Below, piece after piece: positions 1 to 12,330 of a stretch of DNA of 64,000 nucleotides (its first letter is position 1; each line of letters starts with the position of its first letter). Position numbers and translations under genes: made by a program. Under the pieces are notes generated by a model that saw nothing but the letters and a program-made list of their open reading frames with translations, was not told where the DNA came from and searched no databases. Source of the stretch: Telopea speciosissima. Lineage: Eukaryota > Streptophyta > Magnoliopsida > Proteales > Proteaceae. The stretch lies in the NCBI RefSeq assembly GCF_018873765.1, contig NC_057925.1, positions 61,826,970-61,890,969 of the forward strand, given 5' to 3'.

Positions 1-94
1 TATAGATTACTTAATTTTAATTGGGAATATTTTCTCAAATATCACACAGAAAATGATTATTACTTCTTTTTTTTTTTACATGCTAGATAGACAG

Positions 95-3000
95 GTTTGG
101 ACATTTCAAAATATGGCATGGTGCAGGATCAGTTCTGGTCGCCGTTTCCTTTTCTTCTGTTTTTGGTGGTTGCCTACCTTGCAAAATCTTTGGGACTAAT
201 TCTTCTGCTCTTCAAACGGTTGGTTACAGCATGTTTGCTGCAATTTTCAATGTGGGTTGGGCTGCTACCCAAGTTTCACACATGTAATAATCCTTTTTTG
301 TGATTCCCTGTTAATTTGTTCAATTTGATTACTTTTTTCTTTAATCTACAGCTGTGGCCTAAGAAATACTTATTAGTTTTTTTTCCCCTCCTTTTTCTCA
401 TTGAAGGTCTATGGTTAACTGCATCACACTAAATCAAACAAGCAGAGTTGTGCTAGCTAGTTGTCGTAATGCTTTTACAATGGTTAGCATTTCTCTTAAT
501 CTTGATTTCATGTAAATCATGTCAGTTTCAATTCTACACAGTGTTATCATGGTTATGATTCTTTTTATATAATTGTTGTTGAAGGTGGCAAATCTTAGCC
601 TATATGTAGTTGCTTTGGCTGTGTTCAATATATATAAACCCAAGACACGTGTTGATATTGAAAATCAGGTATGTCATTCAAATATGAAATTGAATGCCTA
701 AAAGGAAAATATCCAGTGGTGCCGATGATTTTTTGGGCCCCTATAAAAAGAATTTATTCTTTGTCGTTTAATATATTTTGGCGTTCGCTCTTACACTTTT
801 GTAAAATGGACAGTACCGGTGGATTGCGTATTTGTCAATTTTTATTGGATGCTGTTTTGTGGGCATATTTCTTTTTGGAACCAAAGAACCAAGGTTTGCG
901 ACATTTTATCTTTCAATTAACCTTCTCATATCATTTGTTCAGTCATATTGTTTAATATTTTGAACATATTAATTGCCGTAATAATAATTTTTTGTTCCAT
1001 GTGAATGCGATATGTAGATTAAACAAAGATACTCAAGGAACAATTAAGCATAGGATTTTATGGACGCACTGGTTTAAGAAAGTTCTGTACTATCAAGTTG
1101 CACTTGTGTATGTTCTCACTCGACTAGTAACAAATGTTTCCCAGGTCTGCACTCTTTCCCTTTCCAAGCATGAAAAGATAATCTTAGGTATCTTTCAGTT
1201 ACTAAATGTTTTATTGTCACAGTTGTTACATTGAATGGACAAAAAGGTCTCTGAGAAATTGTTTTCAGAAGTGTTGTTTTTCTCATTAATACCATTTTTT
1301 CTTCTCAGGCACTTCTTGCCTTCTATGTGATTCATGATCTTCAAATGGTTCAATCATCTAAAGCTCTGGTAAACCCATGAACCTACAGTGTTGCATTCAG
1401 TTCAGCCTTAATCTTTTTCAGAAAGTGATAGAACTGACTATACATTCCAACTGATATGGCAGGTACCTGCCATCATCTATATTTGCAGCTTTGCAATATC
1501 TGTTATTCTACAGGTAAAACTATCCTTTTTCTAAAGAGGAAAAAAGTAGGGTTAACGTTAAGAGTATATTCTTTGGTTAGGATCACTTATGTAGAATATT
1601 TGACCAGCCATTCTCTAATTTAATGTGGACATCCTGCAAACTGTTTTGGGTTGAGTACCCCAAAAACAGCAGTGAACAAATTTTGTCAATAATGTGATCC
1701 TAAGGTAAGCTCTTTCCTTATGCTTATTCTGCACCTAACTAGTGTCAGAAGGGATTAAATTCCCAATGGTTCATCTGACCTTCCTGAAAGCTGTAAGAGA
1801 TCATACTCAGGGTGCAATTTGGGTCAGGATAAATGCAAACCTGACCAATCCAACCAAGCTTCTTTCTGGGTTGGGCTATCTTGGGTGCTTTTGGTTGGAC
1901 TGAGGCCTAAGGTAAACCAATTCTAGGCCGGGGCTTACATGTATGATGTATCAGGGGAAAGGTTTACAAGGTGGGATTTCTTTTTTCTTATACATGTTTT
2001 CTAGTGTTGAGGTTTTGGTGTCCTTTTTGAAGAAAATTTTTTAAGGACTATATGGGTATTTCAGTAAATTTCCTGCATGGGGTTTCACTATAAATCTGTA
2101 GCGAGAGTTCTTTCTCTGTATTGCAAATCTGAGAGAGGTGTGAGGAATGAGCGACTGTAACCCTATTCTCCATTGATAGTGAAACAAATCTCATCTCACC
2201 GTGGACGTAAGCAACCTTGCCGAACCATGTAAATCTTTGTGCGCATTGTGTGATTGTGTTTGCTATTTCCATTCTTCTCTGCATCGTGTTAGATTTTACA
2301 TCTAGGTGGGATTTCACCAGGTAAATTCTACCTTTTCTGCGACTTGGGGAATGATGTACCCAATCTGGACCTTTGATTAGATAGGACTCATTCCTGACTG
2401 ACCATATGTCCAAATTTTGTGGTCCACCATGTCATAGTTTGGACATTAACCCCCATTTCAAAAGGACACTGCCTACAGTTCAGTTTTATTGACATTGTAA
2501 TATGGATAATCTAATCGTTGTAGGTACACCATATATGTAATTTATCCTTCACTTCACTAGAAAGTATTGATCAACTACTCAATCAAATACTCGCTACATT
2601 CTGCTAAACTATTTTTGGAAAAACCTAAGAGTTAATGAGTCAGTTCCAAACTACCAAGACTTGTAATAAGTGGTTACATAATTCTTCAATGGCCATATTG
2701 AATAATCAGAGTTTCGTATGATAAGTTAAATTCCTCCTCTGTACCCATGGTTAAAAGATTAGAGAATTAATGGAACTGATTGGGAATTTGATTTTGATAA
2801 ATTTAAGTTGTGCTGGTGTTTCCTTTAAAAAAATTGTAATATCATATATTTTGGTGAACTGTTTTGAATGGGGAAGTAGTTTGATCTTGACCCAACTCAC
2901 CTAAGCCCCGAGTTAGAAACTAGGTATGTATTGATTCAACCAAAGGAACAAGGACTAGCAGCTGGGAAGAAAAGAGAAAGAAGAGAGAGTTAAGAGGGAA

Positions 3001-6000
3001 ATCGTGGTGAGTAGCTTGAGGGCTTCTCTCACCTATTTGATTCATTATTAATATTCTTGGAATTACATATGCCTCCCTAGGGAGGTAAAAGATAAAAAAT
3101 AACAAAAGAGAAAATTACACCTCAGTATGACTTACAATAAACTAGTGACTAAAGTACCCCTAATACATAAACTCTAACACTCCGACCCAACTCAAACCTA
3201 AACTACATTCAGGGGTGTGATTATTAGAAATGTATTTCTGCTGGGTTTTGGTTGGGTAACTCCAGGTTGGGTTTCTTGGTTGGGCTTGCCTTTGCACTTT
3301 TACTGTGCGGCTTGGGTAAGCCCCTTAACTGACCCACCTGCCAAATAATTGAACATCATGCTTTCTTTACACACTATAACATATTAGAGTGTTCTCCAAG
3401 TGGGAAATGACTCAAACCCGACCAACCCCAACTCAAACATAATCTAGTGCTCTCCCCATCCAAAGAAAAAAACACACTGCTTGGGTTTAAAAAAATGCAC
3501 AAGTTGGGTTTGGTCTGGCCCTTTAACCCACCCAACCTGCCCAAGTTGCATCCAAGCCATGAGGCAATAGGGACAAAAACTGAAGAAGGCAGCACTGGTT
3601 CAACCCCAAACTTCTTCCAAAAAAAAGTGTCCATATTTGATATATGAACTCATATTTGCAGCCAAAGACATCAACTGATTCTCAATTTTTTCTGGCATAG
3701 GAAACATATCATTAGAATGCATCATTACCCCAAACCCAAGTCATCAACGATTAATTCTGTCAAGGGACACAGTCCACATAAAAGCATTATTAAAGGCACA
3801 TCTGCGCTCCATATATACTTGGAACAAGAAAAAACTTCCTCCAGCCCTGAAGTAATGTTTGAGAGGTAAAAAGTAACTTTTGGATTAACTCTACAAATTA
3901 TCATCTGCATTATGTTGGTTGTCAGTCTGCCCTAATCTTCCCACTAGAGTTGATGGTATATCTACCTCCAAAACATTGATCATCTAAACTTTGGTTGCTG
4001 ACTGCTCTCTCCTCCATTACCTCTAAACAATTCTGGACCCTGCTCCTTTGTCTCTTGAGGCATGATACAAGGATGGAAAATATAGGTTCAGTGGTTCACA
4101 CCCACAAATATCTTCCCAAAAAGAAGAGGTTGTCCTCTTCACTACTTGGAAGTTGTACCTGCTCCGTATGATAAGATCCCTCTCTCAATAATGCAAGTAC
4201 AGTACATTATGAAGGCATGCCCACTTCCCAAATCCAGAGGTCAACATCCACATCTTCTTATGATAACACTACATCATAAATTGTACTGATCTTTCTTGAA
4301 ATACCAAAACCCACTGCTCAAAAGTTTGATCCCCACTGGAACATCATTTTGTTCCATTAAAATATCAAAAAATAAAATATTTTTTTTATTAGATCAATTG
4401 ATACCTTTTCCCTTTCTAATGTTGAGACTATTTATCCTCCATATAATAGGAAATCAGATGGACAGGCCAACGTCTCAAGGCTTTCTTTACTGCTGGTGGC
4501 GTTCTGTGGATATTTTCGGGTGCAGGAATCCTTGTTCTTCCAAGTAGCATGCATGGTTTTATGTACCTTCTATCAGTAACTATTGGTGTGGCCAATGCTT
4601 TAATGACAGTATGTACAAATTCCTTCCTCTCAATTTTCATGTTCTTTTCCATTTGTTCTTCCTTTTTTCCATATTTACATATCAATTTAAATCCTGGAAA
4701 ACTATCTCTTCCCATTTCCCTGTGATCATTTTTGACATTAGCTGATTGAGTAAATGGTGAATGAAAAATTCAAATCTAAGATCTGGAATGCAAGAGACCG
4801 AACAGAAATGAAAGTATAGTTTTTGTGGGCAATGATATCCTTATGAAGTAAATTTTTCTTTCACATGGAAGAGAAAATTGACTACGTGGGATCATCTGAT
4901 GAGTTTCGGCCAAATCTGATCAAAAGTTTAAAATTACTTTCACTCCCTAATGGGATCCTGGTTCAGTCCTTGCAATAAAATCAGAATCCACAATAGACAA
5001 GGATCGTAGGGAGGTGGGAACACAACCAAAAATTGAGAAATTTTAATAACAGAGGAAGAAGAAAGATAAGAAGATATGACTTGAAGAAACAACATATAAA
5101 TAAACTTAGGGTAACTAAAATGAGGATGTTAAGATGGATTGAGTGGTAAAACTAAAAAGATAAATTAAGGAATGAACAAATTAGGATTAATTTAGAAGTA
5201 GCTCCGATACATGATAAGTTGAGAGAATTTGTTTGAGGTGGCACAGATATGTAAAATGGAGGCCTTCAAATGCTCCAGTAAGGAACAGTGATATGATTCA
5301 GGTTAGAGGAGCTAAAAGAGCCAAGGGTAGGCTAAAATGATTTTAGGGGATGGGTTTCTACTTTCTAGATGCCTAGGAGATTAGGTTTAGAAACTCAATT
5401 AAAAATAAAACCGCAGTGAAGAGAAAAAAGATCAGATTCAACTAAGAGATTGGTTCAGAAACTCGATTAAAAAAACCAGAACCGCAGTGAAGAGAGAGAG
5501 AAAAATGAACGGATTCAAGAGGATTTCAATAGACTGAAATCCATGGTCAAGAATAAATCCTCAAAATCTAACTGAAATCTGATGGTCAGATCTTGAGTCA
5601 ATCCTATTGACAATAGGATTAGGGTTTCAGCACAACAGTGAAATGAGAAATTTAAAGTTAAAAATTGATAATCTACAAAAGAGCAAATTAATGATCAGAT
5701 ATCAGAATTTAAAAAAGACTAACAAACTGAAATAATAAACAGAATCTGATCTTTAAAATAAGTAGAATTATGATTCCCACTTGAGATAGGACTCCAAGAA
5801 ATTAGCACAAAAATCAAGTTTTGAATCTGTGGGTGTGTTTAGAATATTATCTGGTTACCAATCTGAAGTTTGATTTGGAATCTCAGATGGAAACAATGGA
5901 GAAATTAAAATTCCAGCAAGTAGGGTATGCCCAAGAACAGAATAGGAACAGAAAATTTTAACCTACTTTAATGATGAACAACATGAAGAAGAATGGTAGA

Positions 6001-9000
6001 GAAGTAAAATGATATGGACCAAGCCTCTCACCTGGAACTTGATTGGAATCCCACCCATCCTACCTTAGCCTCTCACCAAGGGCTGTTGCATCACACAACA
6101 GAATTCTGCAACTCACAGAATATTGGTGCAAAAGCCAAGCTTTATCATAAAAAACCTGGGGAATCTGTATGGTTGTTTCAATTTAGCCTAGGATAAGGTA
6201 ACAGGCAATAGCAAACAACTCCTTTAGACCATTACAGATACAGGACATAAAGTAACAAAACAACCTGGCTAAGGAGTCCTAAACTGTAAGCAAGAGAAGT
6301 CCGAATTTGGATTGAAATCCCTTGTTAAAATAAAGGAAATCATTCTCCTTTGAAACTGAAACTCTGAAGTCCTATTCCAGATCATATAACTACTAAAATA
6401 AAGAGAGAAATAAGGGATAAAACTACTAACAGACACCCACGGTTGGGTGGACCAACCCTGGTTCAGAATCATACCAGTAGAACCAGACCCTGTAAAAAAG
6501 TGGTTCTAAAAGCTCCAAACTAGAACTGCACACTATGGTTCTGGTGTAGGTTTCTTTCACCCGCGTTGGTACTTCAGAAAGTACCTATCTTGATGCTGAT
6601 CTGCATCAATTAGGAGAACTGATTAGGAAAGACATGCATAGCTCAGGCCTAGTAGCAAGTATGTCTTTGAATAGAGTTGATTGGAGAAAGAAGACCCATG
6701 TAGTCAATCCCATTTAGTTGGGATAAGACTGATTTGAGTTGAGTTGATGTGTAGCGTCATTGGTTTAGATATTATTATTTTATTTGAATGCTTTGTTAGG
6801 GTTAAAGCTTAATGTTTTTTTATTTGAATGCTTTGTTGAGGTTAAAACTTAAAAGTATGAATATGATGCAGGTATGTAAAAGGACCTCTAAAAACTTGAT
6901 GGAATTGGTGCCTCATGGAGTCATATTTTGGTCATGAATCCTAATTTAGATGGTTATCTAAACAATGCAACCCATTTGGTGCTTTTCCCCTTTCTTTTTT
7001 CAAATACCCCACAGAACTCCAGGATCTGAAGCTGCCCTCAGAAATTTATTAATTATTCAAAAGAGAAAGCAACCAATTGGAACTCATAGTTATTTACAAC
7101 TCTCAAACCAAGATTACTTCTCTGTCAAAATACCTGCTTTTTCTGAACTTTCTCCCTTTATAGACTCTCATTTTGTGCCTCTATGGAGTAACAGGTAACA
7201 GGAGTGAGCATGCAAAGTGTTCTAGTTGGAGAGGATCTCAATGGTTGTGCATTTGTTTATGGGTCATTGAGCTTCTTGGACAAAATCTCATGCGGGCTTG
7301 CTTTATATGTTCTCGAATCCTATCAGAGTGAATACCTTATCTCTTCCATTCTTTTCCAAATAAAACATTTTAGTAATTAAGATATTACGATGAGTGAATA
7401 ATTTTTCCTTGTATGCTATTAAATTGAATAGCCTTATTGCTCATTCTTTTCTACATGAAATGTTTTGTTAATTAAGATATAAATTGCAACATAATGCTAA
7501 ATTTGATTGTTAGTAGAGTACTTTTCTCTTAAGATGGTATCAAGCATCAATATGTATCGAGATTGGCATGTCGATCCGATACAGAACCGACACTTAAAAA
7601 ATTATGTACAGAACCGTATGGAACAATACAGTACCACTACAGACCGATACACTCAATACACAAGCTACCAAAACCCAAAATCCTAGTTTTTGAAAAAATA
7701 AATATACAACTTCTTCTTACTCTTGACTTTTTTTGCCAAAACGTAAGTGAATCCCATCTACAGTAAAAAAACGACAAGGGGAAGTGATTAAGTAAGCAAA
7801 AATTTGCATTAAATCTCATCAAAGTCGCAGGTCAAAGCATGTTAAAAATATTGGTTTTTTTACTTGAATCTTGGTTTTTTTTGCTTGTTTTTGTCAAGCA
7901 TCACATCTAAACTGGAAAACTGATCTAGATTTGGATCATCTTGAATGATTTATAATTTATGATGTATAATTAGGTTTGTTGCTAGGTACATTTTATTAGC
8001 ATACTACTTTAGATTTATTTATTATATTACTAGTATAGTAGTATGGTTAATGTGTATGTACTTAATGTAACTTAATAATTATTAATATTTTATACTTAAA
8101 TATTGTTTGCTTGGTTAGAACCTTCAGGGGTTACTTTAAGCCATATCCTAATATGCAAACAGAATTTTCTTTTTCTAAACTTCTTGCTTAATTGCAACCT
8201 GTTGGTTGCGGGTTCAAAACTTGGAAACAGCCTCTCTGCGAAGCAGGGGGTAAGGCTGTGCACATTTGCCCCTCCCAGACCCTGCAGTAGCGGGAGCCTC
8301 GTGCATTGGGACGCTCTTTTATTTATGGTCCACAATGCTTAAAACACTTGTTTTGCATGTATCATAAGCATATCCATACATATCAAAGCGTATTTTTAAT
8401 GTGTCTAATGTCTCTCTGATATGTCTCTGAGACATCTCTTAAATTTAGCTTTCTCATATGCTGCCCAATACCGATACTTGGCACCTTTTTAAGACAACTG
8501 GATAAAACCCATATCACTTTTCCAGTTATTGACCTATAGTATCAATAATACATGATAACAGAATATTTCTAATTTATGGTTAGGTTAGCTGTTCTTTAAT
8601 GTTGAACTCAGAATGGGAATTGACCTATAGTTCAGCTAGTGGTTTATGAAAGCCATAACAGACCGTATGGAGGTGCTATATCCTCCATCGGGAAACTTCC
8701 GTTTCTGAAAAGAGAAATTTTTTAGGAGGAAATTTATCAAATGCAAACCGTTTCCTATGGGAAGGTTTCTTTTTTATGTATATCAACAACATCTGGTATC
8801 ATCTGGTCCTACTGAGATGCTTTCCTCTGAAAACCATACTGATGATGACAGCACCATTAGTATTATATATTTGATAAGGTTTTAAAGTTTGGCCTGTTCA
8901 TCGACTTGTGAAAGAGACTGGGTCACAGATGGAGGAGTTGAACCCAATGGGTCTGTGGAACCTTTATGTTTTGAAATTTGAAATAGATCGCAATTGTAAG

Positions 9001-10234
9001 CAACCCAGGATATGATCTAATTATGGATTGTTCGAGTTTTAAAATGTTGCTCTTTTTCTAGGCCATTCACCTTGTTACATTACGTGGTTAAGTCATCTCA
9101 TTTTTTTGTCACTATGAAGTTTAATTCGTGGATAAACTGGACTCAAATCGGTGATCTTATGATGCCTTGTAACACAATATATGGACCTTTGAACAATGGC
9201 TTGAGCTGATCAAGTTTGCACTGGCATAATGAGTTGTAGCTTACTTTAGAGTGCTCACCTTGCACTCCAGACTAACAGAATCCTTGACTGCAGTATTTCT
9301 ACTCTCTACAGTAGACCAAACGTGATATCATTTTACTGATGCAAACAAAATTGAGTTTTTCGAGGCTGATGGTCCACAGTGATAGCAAACTAAAACAGAG
9401 AATCAAATAATATAATGAAAAAGTCCAACCACACTATTGGTCCACCAGTCCATTCACTGAAGGTGACTTGGACTTCATTAAATTGTCTGCTTGAAGTGCT
9501 TATTTCATTCAGTCGTTGAAGTTCTTCTTCCTTTCCCTTCTCACTTTTTGAATCTTCCATTAATCATCATCTATGAAGTGGGTGATCTGGTCCGTTAATA
9601 GGTGTACATGGAACATATAACTATTGGCTACTAGATGTTCTTAATCATCCAATTGGCAAATTGTTTTGGTTGGGTATTGCCCTCTGCTCTGATGGACTTC
9701 CAAATCAACGAATATCAGATGTTTAGAATAACTTCTACTTTAATTGGTAAAACTGATATTTAAATTACTAATAGAAATAAACAATCAGAGAATTCATGTT
9801 ATCGATTATGGAGATGAATATATCTTTCTCAGCAGCGTATTTGCTGCCATACCTGCATACCCATCTTATATTATTTAGTATTTGAACTCATTCGGATTTC
9901 TCAATACAACTTTCTGGTGTGTGTGCAAGCTTCATCCAAAAGTTGGTCATATATACTCTCCTTAGCTCATGGTGGATGTGACTTTAAAGGTTCCTTTTTT
10001 TTTTTTTTTCCTGCTAATGACTCCAAAGGTGCCCATTATCATTGTGACTTTTCTAATGCAGGTACTTCTCCTAGTCTTCTGGGCTGTCCTTCAATCATAG
10101 GCTGTTTGTCGATTACAAGATATGGATTGGGTCTCATTCCCGCATCTTGTGCACTTCTTGGATCAGTAATTACATACACCATGGACCTTCATACACCTGT
10201 AGTGAAACCTTTAATGGAGCCCCTGCTGACTTGA
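95..10234 (+). CDS. Major facilitator superfamily protein, MFSD12/GPH-symporter type (3' ten exons, 5' partial)
   Basis: A polytopic membrane transporter of the MFSD12-like branch of the major facilitator superfamily, related to glycoside-pentoside-hexuronide:cation symporters; the plant substrate is not established. Exons: 95-283, 407-482, 585-668, 814-893, 1018-1144, 1309-1368, 1463-1513, 4450-4608, 7195-7327, 10062-10234. All nine introns are GT-AG and phases match throughout, giving about 377 residues and a TGA stop. Family signatures are IWHGAGSVLVAVSFSSVFGG in the first visible exon, FNVGWAATQVSHM across the first junction, VNCITLNQTSR, EIRWTGQRLKAFF and the C-terminal SITRYGLGLIPA, YTMDLHTPVVKPLMEPLL. 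Alternating hydrophobic stretches fit membrane helices. Introns 7-9 are 2.6-2.9 kb and full of transposon debris. An AATAAA lies at 10243, just after the stop. The start codon and first helices are outside the window. The family call is firm; the substrate is unknown. Confidence 0.9.
2041..2300 (+). repeat. Solo-LTR-like fragment, copy 1 (intron 7 of the transporter gene)
   Basis: About 250 bp matching, in reverse complement, the segment 41885-42137. Both copies share TGGGTATTTC, GGGTTTCACTA, GTAACCCTATTC, CATTGATAGTGAA, CTCACCGTGGA and GCCGAACCATGTAAATC. The wording resembles LTRs of plant copia elements, but no second LTR or internal domain is nearby, so it is read as a solo LTR or LTR fragment. 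Confidence 0.6.
5095..6755 (+). mobile_element. RTE-type LINE relic, interrupted (intron 8 of the transporter gene)
   Basis: At about 5100-5345 the + strand decodes, with stops and frameshifts, to the C-terminal end of an RTE-clade reverse transcriptase: VTKMRMLRWIEW, KLRNEQIRINLEVAPIHDKL, VKWRPSNAPVR, RGAKRAKGRLK. The expected continuation appears only at about 6615-6705 (LIRKDMHSSGLVASMSLNRV, then DWRKKTHVVNPI). It is followed at 6704-6745 by the typical RTE tail AATCCCATTTAGTTGGGATA and TTGAG repeats. About 1.27 kb of unrelated sequence therefore separates two adjoining pieces of one ancestral element. The copy is dead. Confidence 0.7.
8190..8322 (+). mobile_element. Au-type SINE, 5'-eroded copy (intron 9 of the transporter gene)
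   Basis: Shares the Au SINE body seen at 13813-13974, 24273-24427 and 58490-58653: GGAAACAGCCTCTCTGCGAA, GCAGGGGGTAAGGCTG, CCCTCCCAGACCC and CGGGAGCCTCGTGCA. A degenerate B box (GGGTTCAAAAC) is visible, but the A-box end is poorly preserved. It sits inside a larger unclassified repeat rich in CCGATAC-type motifs (about 7550-8500). Confidence 0.8.
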
Positions 10235-12330
10235 GTTGAGGTAATAAACTTCCCGCTGACTGAATGTTGAGATGGCTCCGACGGTTTGCCGGAAAAAGTG
10301 GCAATAAGATGGAGTTGGTGCAACTGTGGTAACGGTTCATGTTACATGATTCAAAATGGAAGTTAAAAGACATAAAGAGGATTTGCTGATGTAGAGAGAA
10401 AGTTGTGTTTCCTCACAAACTCAATATGTGCAAGATTTTTTTCTCCATCTTTGTCAGTTTAAAATTGTTATGGCTATGTACAGTTTCAGCCATTGTGAAA
10501 TCTTCATTTATTAGATGGTCCTTTTCAGTTCTCACCACGCATAGTGACAAACACCTTTAACCACTTCATTATGTTAAACCTGGATCAACCAGAGATCATT
10601 CCCTCCATCTCTTGCACCCAATTGCAGAGTGGTAATTTTTTTGATGATTTGTTGTACCATACTGTATTTCTTTAGATTTTTACTTATTATGATAGTTTCA
10701 GTCATCATATCAAACAGGCAAGTCTCATTTATCCACCCCCCCCCTCCCTTCACACTAAAAAAAATAAGGCAACTCTCCTGTTACGAGGACAATATTCTGT
10801 ACCGATAGTTCCCAGACACTTTGATCTGGAAAATTCTACCCTTAATGTTCTGTGGCTTCATGACCATACACTGGTTTAGGGCACCAATAACTAAGCCCTG
10901 TGTCTTGGGTTCAGATGATCAGGACCACCGGTTGGATGGGACCCTATCTGAACATCCAAAAGAATTATAAATTTGTAATATTATAGTGAAGATTATCATG
11001 GCCCCAACAGAAGGATGAATCAGTTCGGATCTTTTTTACCATTCAAATGGACACGGAAAATGCATTGAGTATGAAGGACCGAGTTTCCATTCACTGAGGG
11101 GCGGGAGAAGGCGGGAATGGGTATCGAGAGGGTATTTTGGAATATACTAAAACCCTAGGAGGGGTTTGTGAACCCTCAGATGGTGGGTGAACAGTCCTCT
11201 ATGGATGGAGGAAAACTTTGTCCTACTAGGAATTGTCTGTTTTCAAATTTCAATCTTTATTTGGTCTAATTGATCGCTTGGGCAGGGCCATGAGATAAAG
11301 TACAGGTTTATTCTCTCCTCTCTCTCTCTCTCTCTCTCTATAAATGTTCTGTTATAGATTCTCCTATGGCCATCCCTCTGATCCATTATCAGTTCACAAC
11401 AAATTAGAGTTCTGCGATTCACCCATACAATTTCAGGAGTTGACTGACGCCAGCCCCTAACTCAGTAGATTGAGCATGGATTTTCCACATTTACCAGGGG
11501 AACTGGGTTTAAAGTGACTCTCTTGCTGGTCTTGCAGTCAATGATAAGCAAGCTTCCAACACTTAACTTCATTTCTTTTATTAGGATAACTTACAGTTGA
11601 AGATCGTCAGAACCTCTCATCAGAATCAAAGAATAGCATTCCTAGAAGCTTCATACCAAATACAGCCCAAGCTGAAGTTCTGATCAGGACTTGCACCTGG
11701 GCCTCCAATATTATGATGTAGAGGAAAATCAATCGCAACAACCTAAATTTTATTTTCAAATTGCTTGATGCCCTCCCAAATGTATCTATGTATACGATTT
11801 CCTTGGCTGATCTCTATATCCAGTTGTATTCACAAAGCATTCTACATAGTACATAATACTAAGGTATAATCCACAAAAAAAAAATAAAAAAAATACACAC
11901 ACATCAAAGCCACAAGTTGCTAGGTGCAATGGCCCATGCGCATGTTGTTCTGGACTCCCCTAAAACAAATTTCAAAATGACTTATACCCATTTCTTCACC
12001 AGCCCCTTTTCAGTCTGAAAGGGGTGGTGCTATGTGAAAAATATCCCTCTAAGCCATCATCTCTTGCTTTTCATCTTTCTTCCTAGTCTGACACAAAGGC
12101 AAGACTCCCATCCAAAATTGAGCATCTTCGTTCATTTTCTAACACAAACCGATGATTCAATCTCCACAAAGCGAATACAGCATGCCAGGAAGGAGCATAC
12201 AGCACCTAACTGATGCACTGTTGCTAATGAACATACTGTTTTGAATGCAAAAACCTCATTGTGACAAAGTAATGGGATCGAGAAAAGTTTCTAAGGAGTT
12301 GCAGATTCCTGGGAAGCCTTCCACCGGTTT
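10235..12330. other. Intergenic spacer with two convergent 3' UTRs
   Basis: Lies between the stops of the transporter (+) and the F-box gene (-), so both 3' UTRs should fall here. No coding sequence is recognisable. There is a CT microsatellite at about 11312-11339. A segment at 11182-11216 (TGGTGGGTGAAC, GTCCTCTATGG, TGGAGGAAAACTTTGTC) recurs at 51157-51201, so it is a dispersed repeat of unknown class. Confidence 0.6.
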
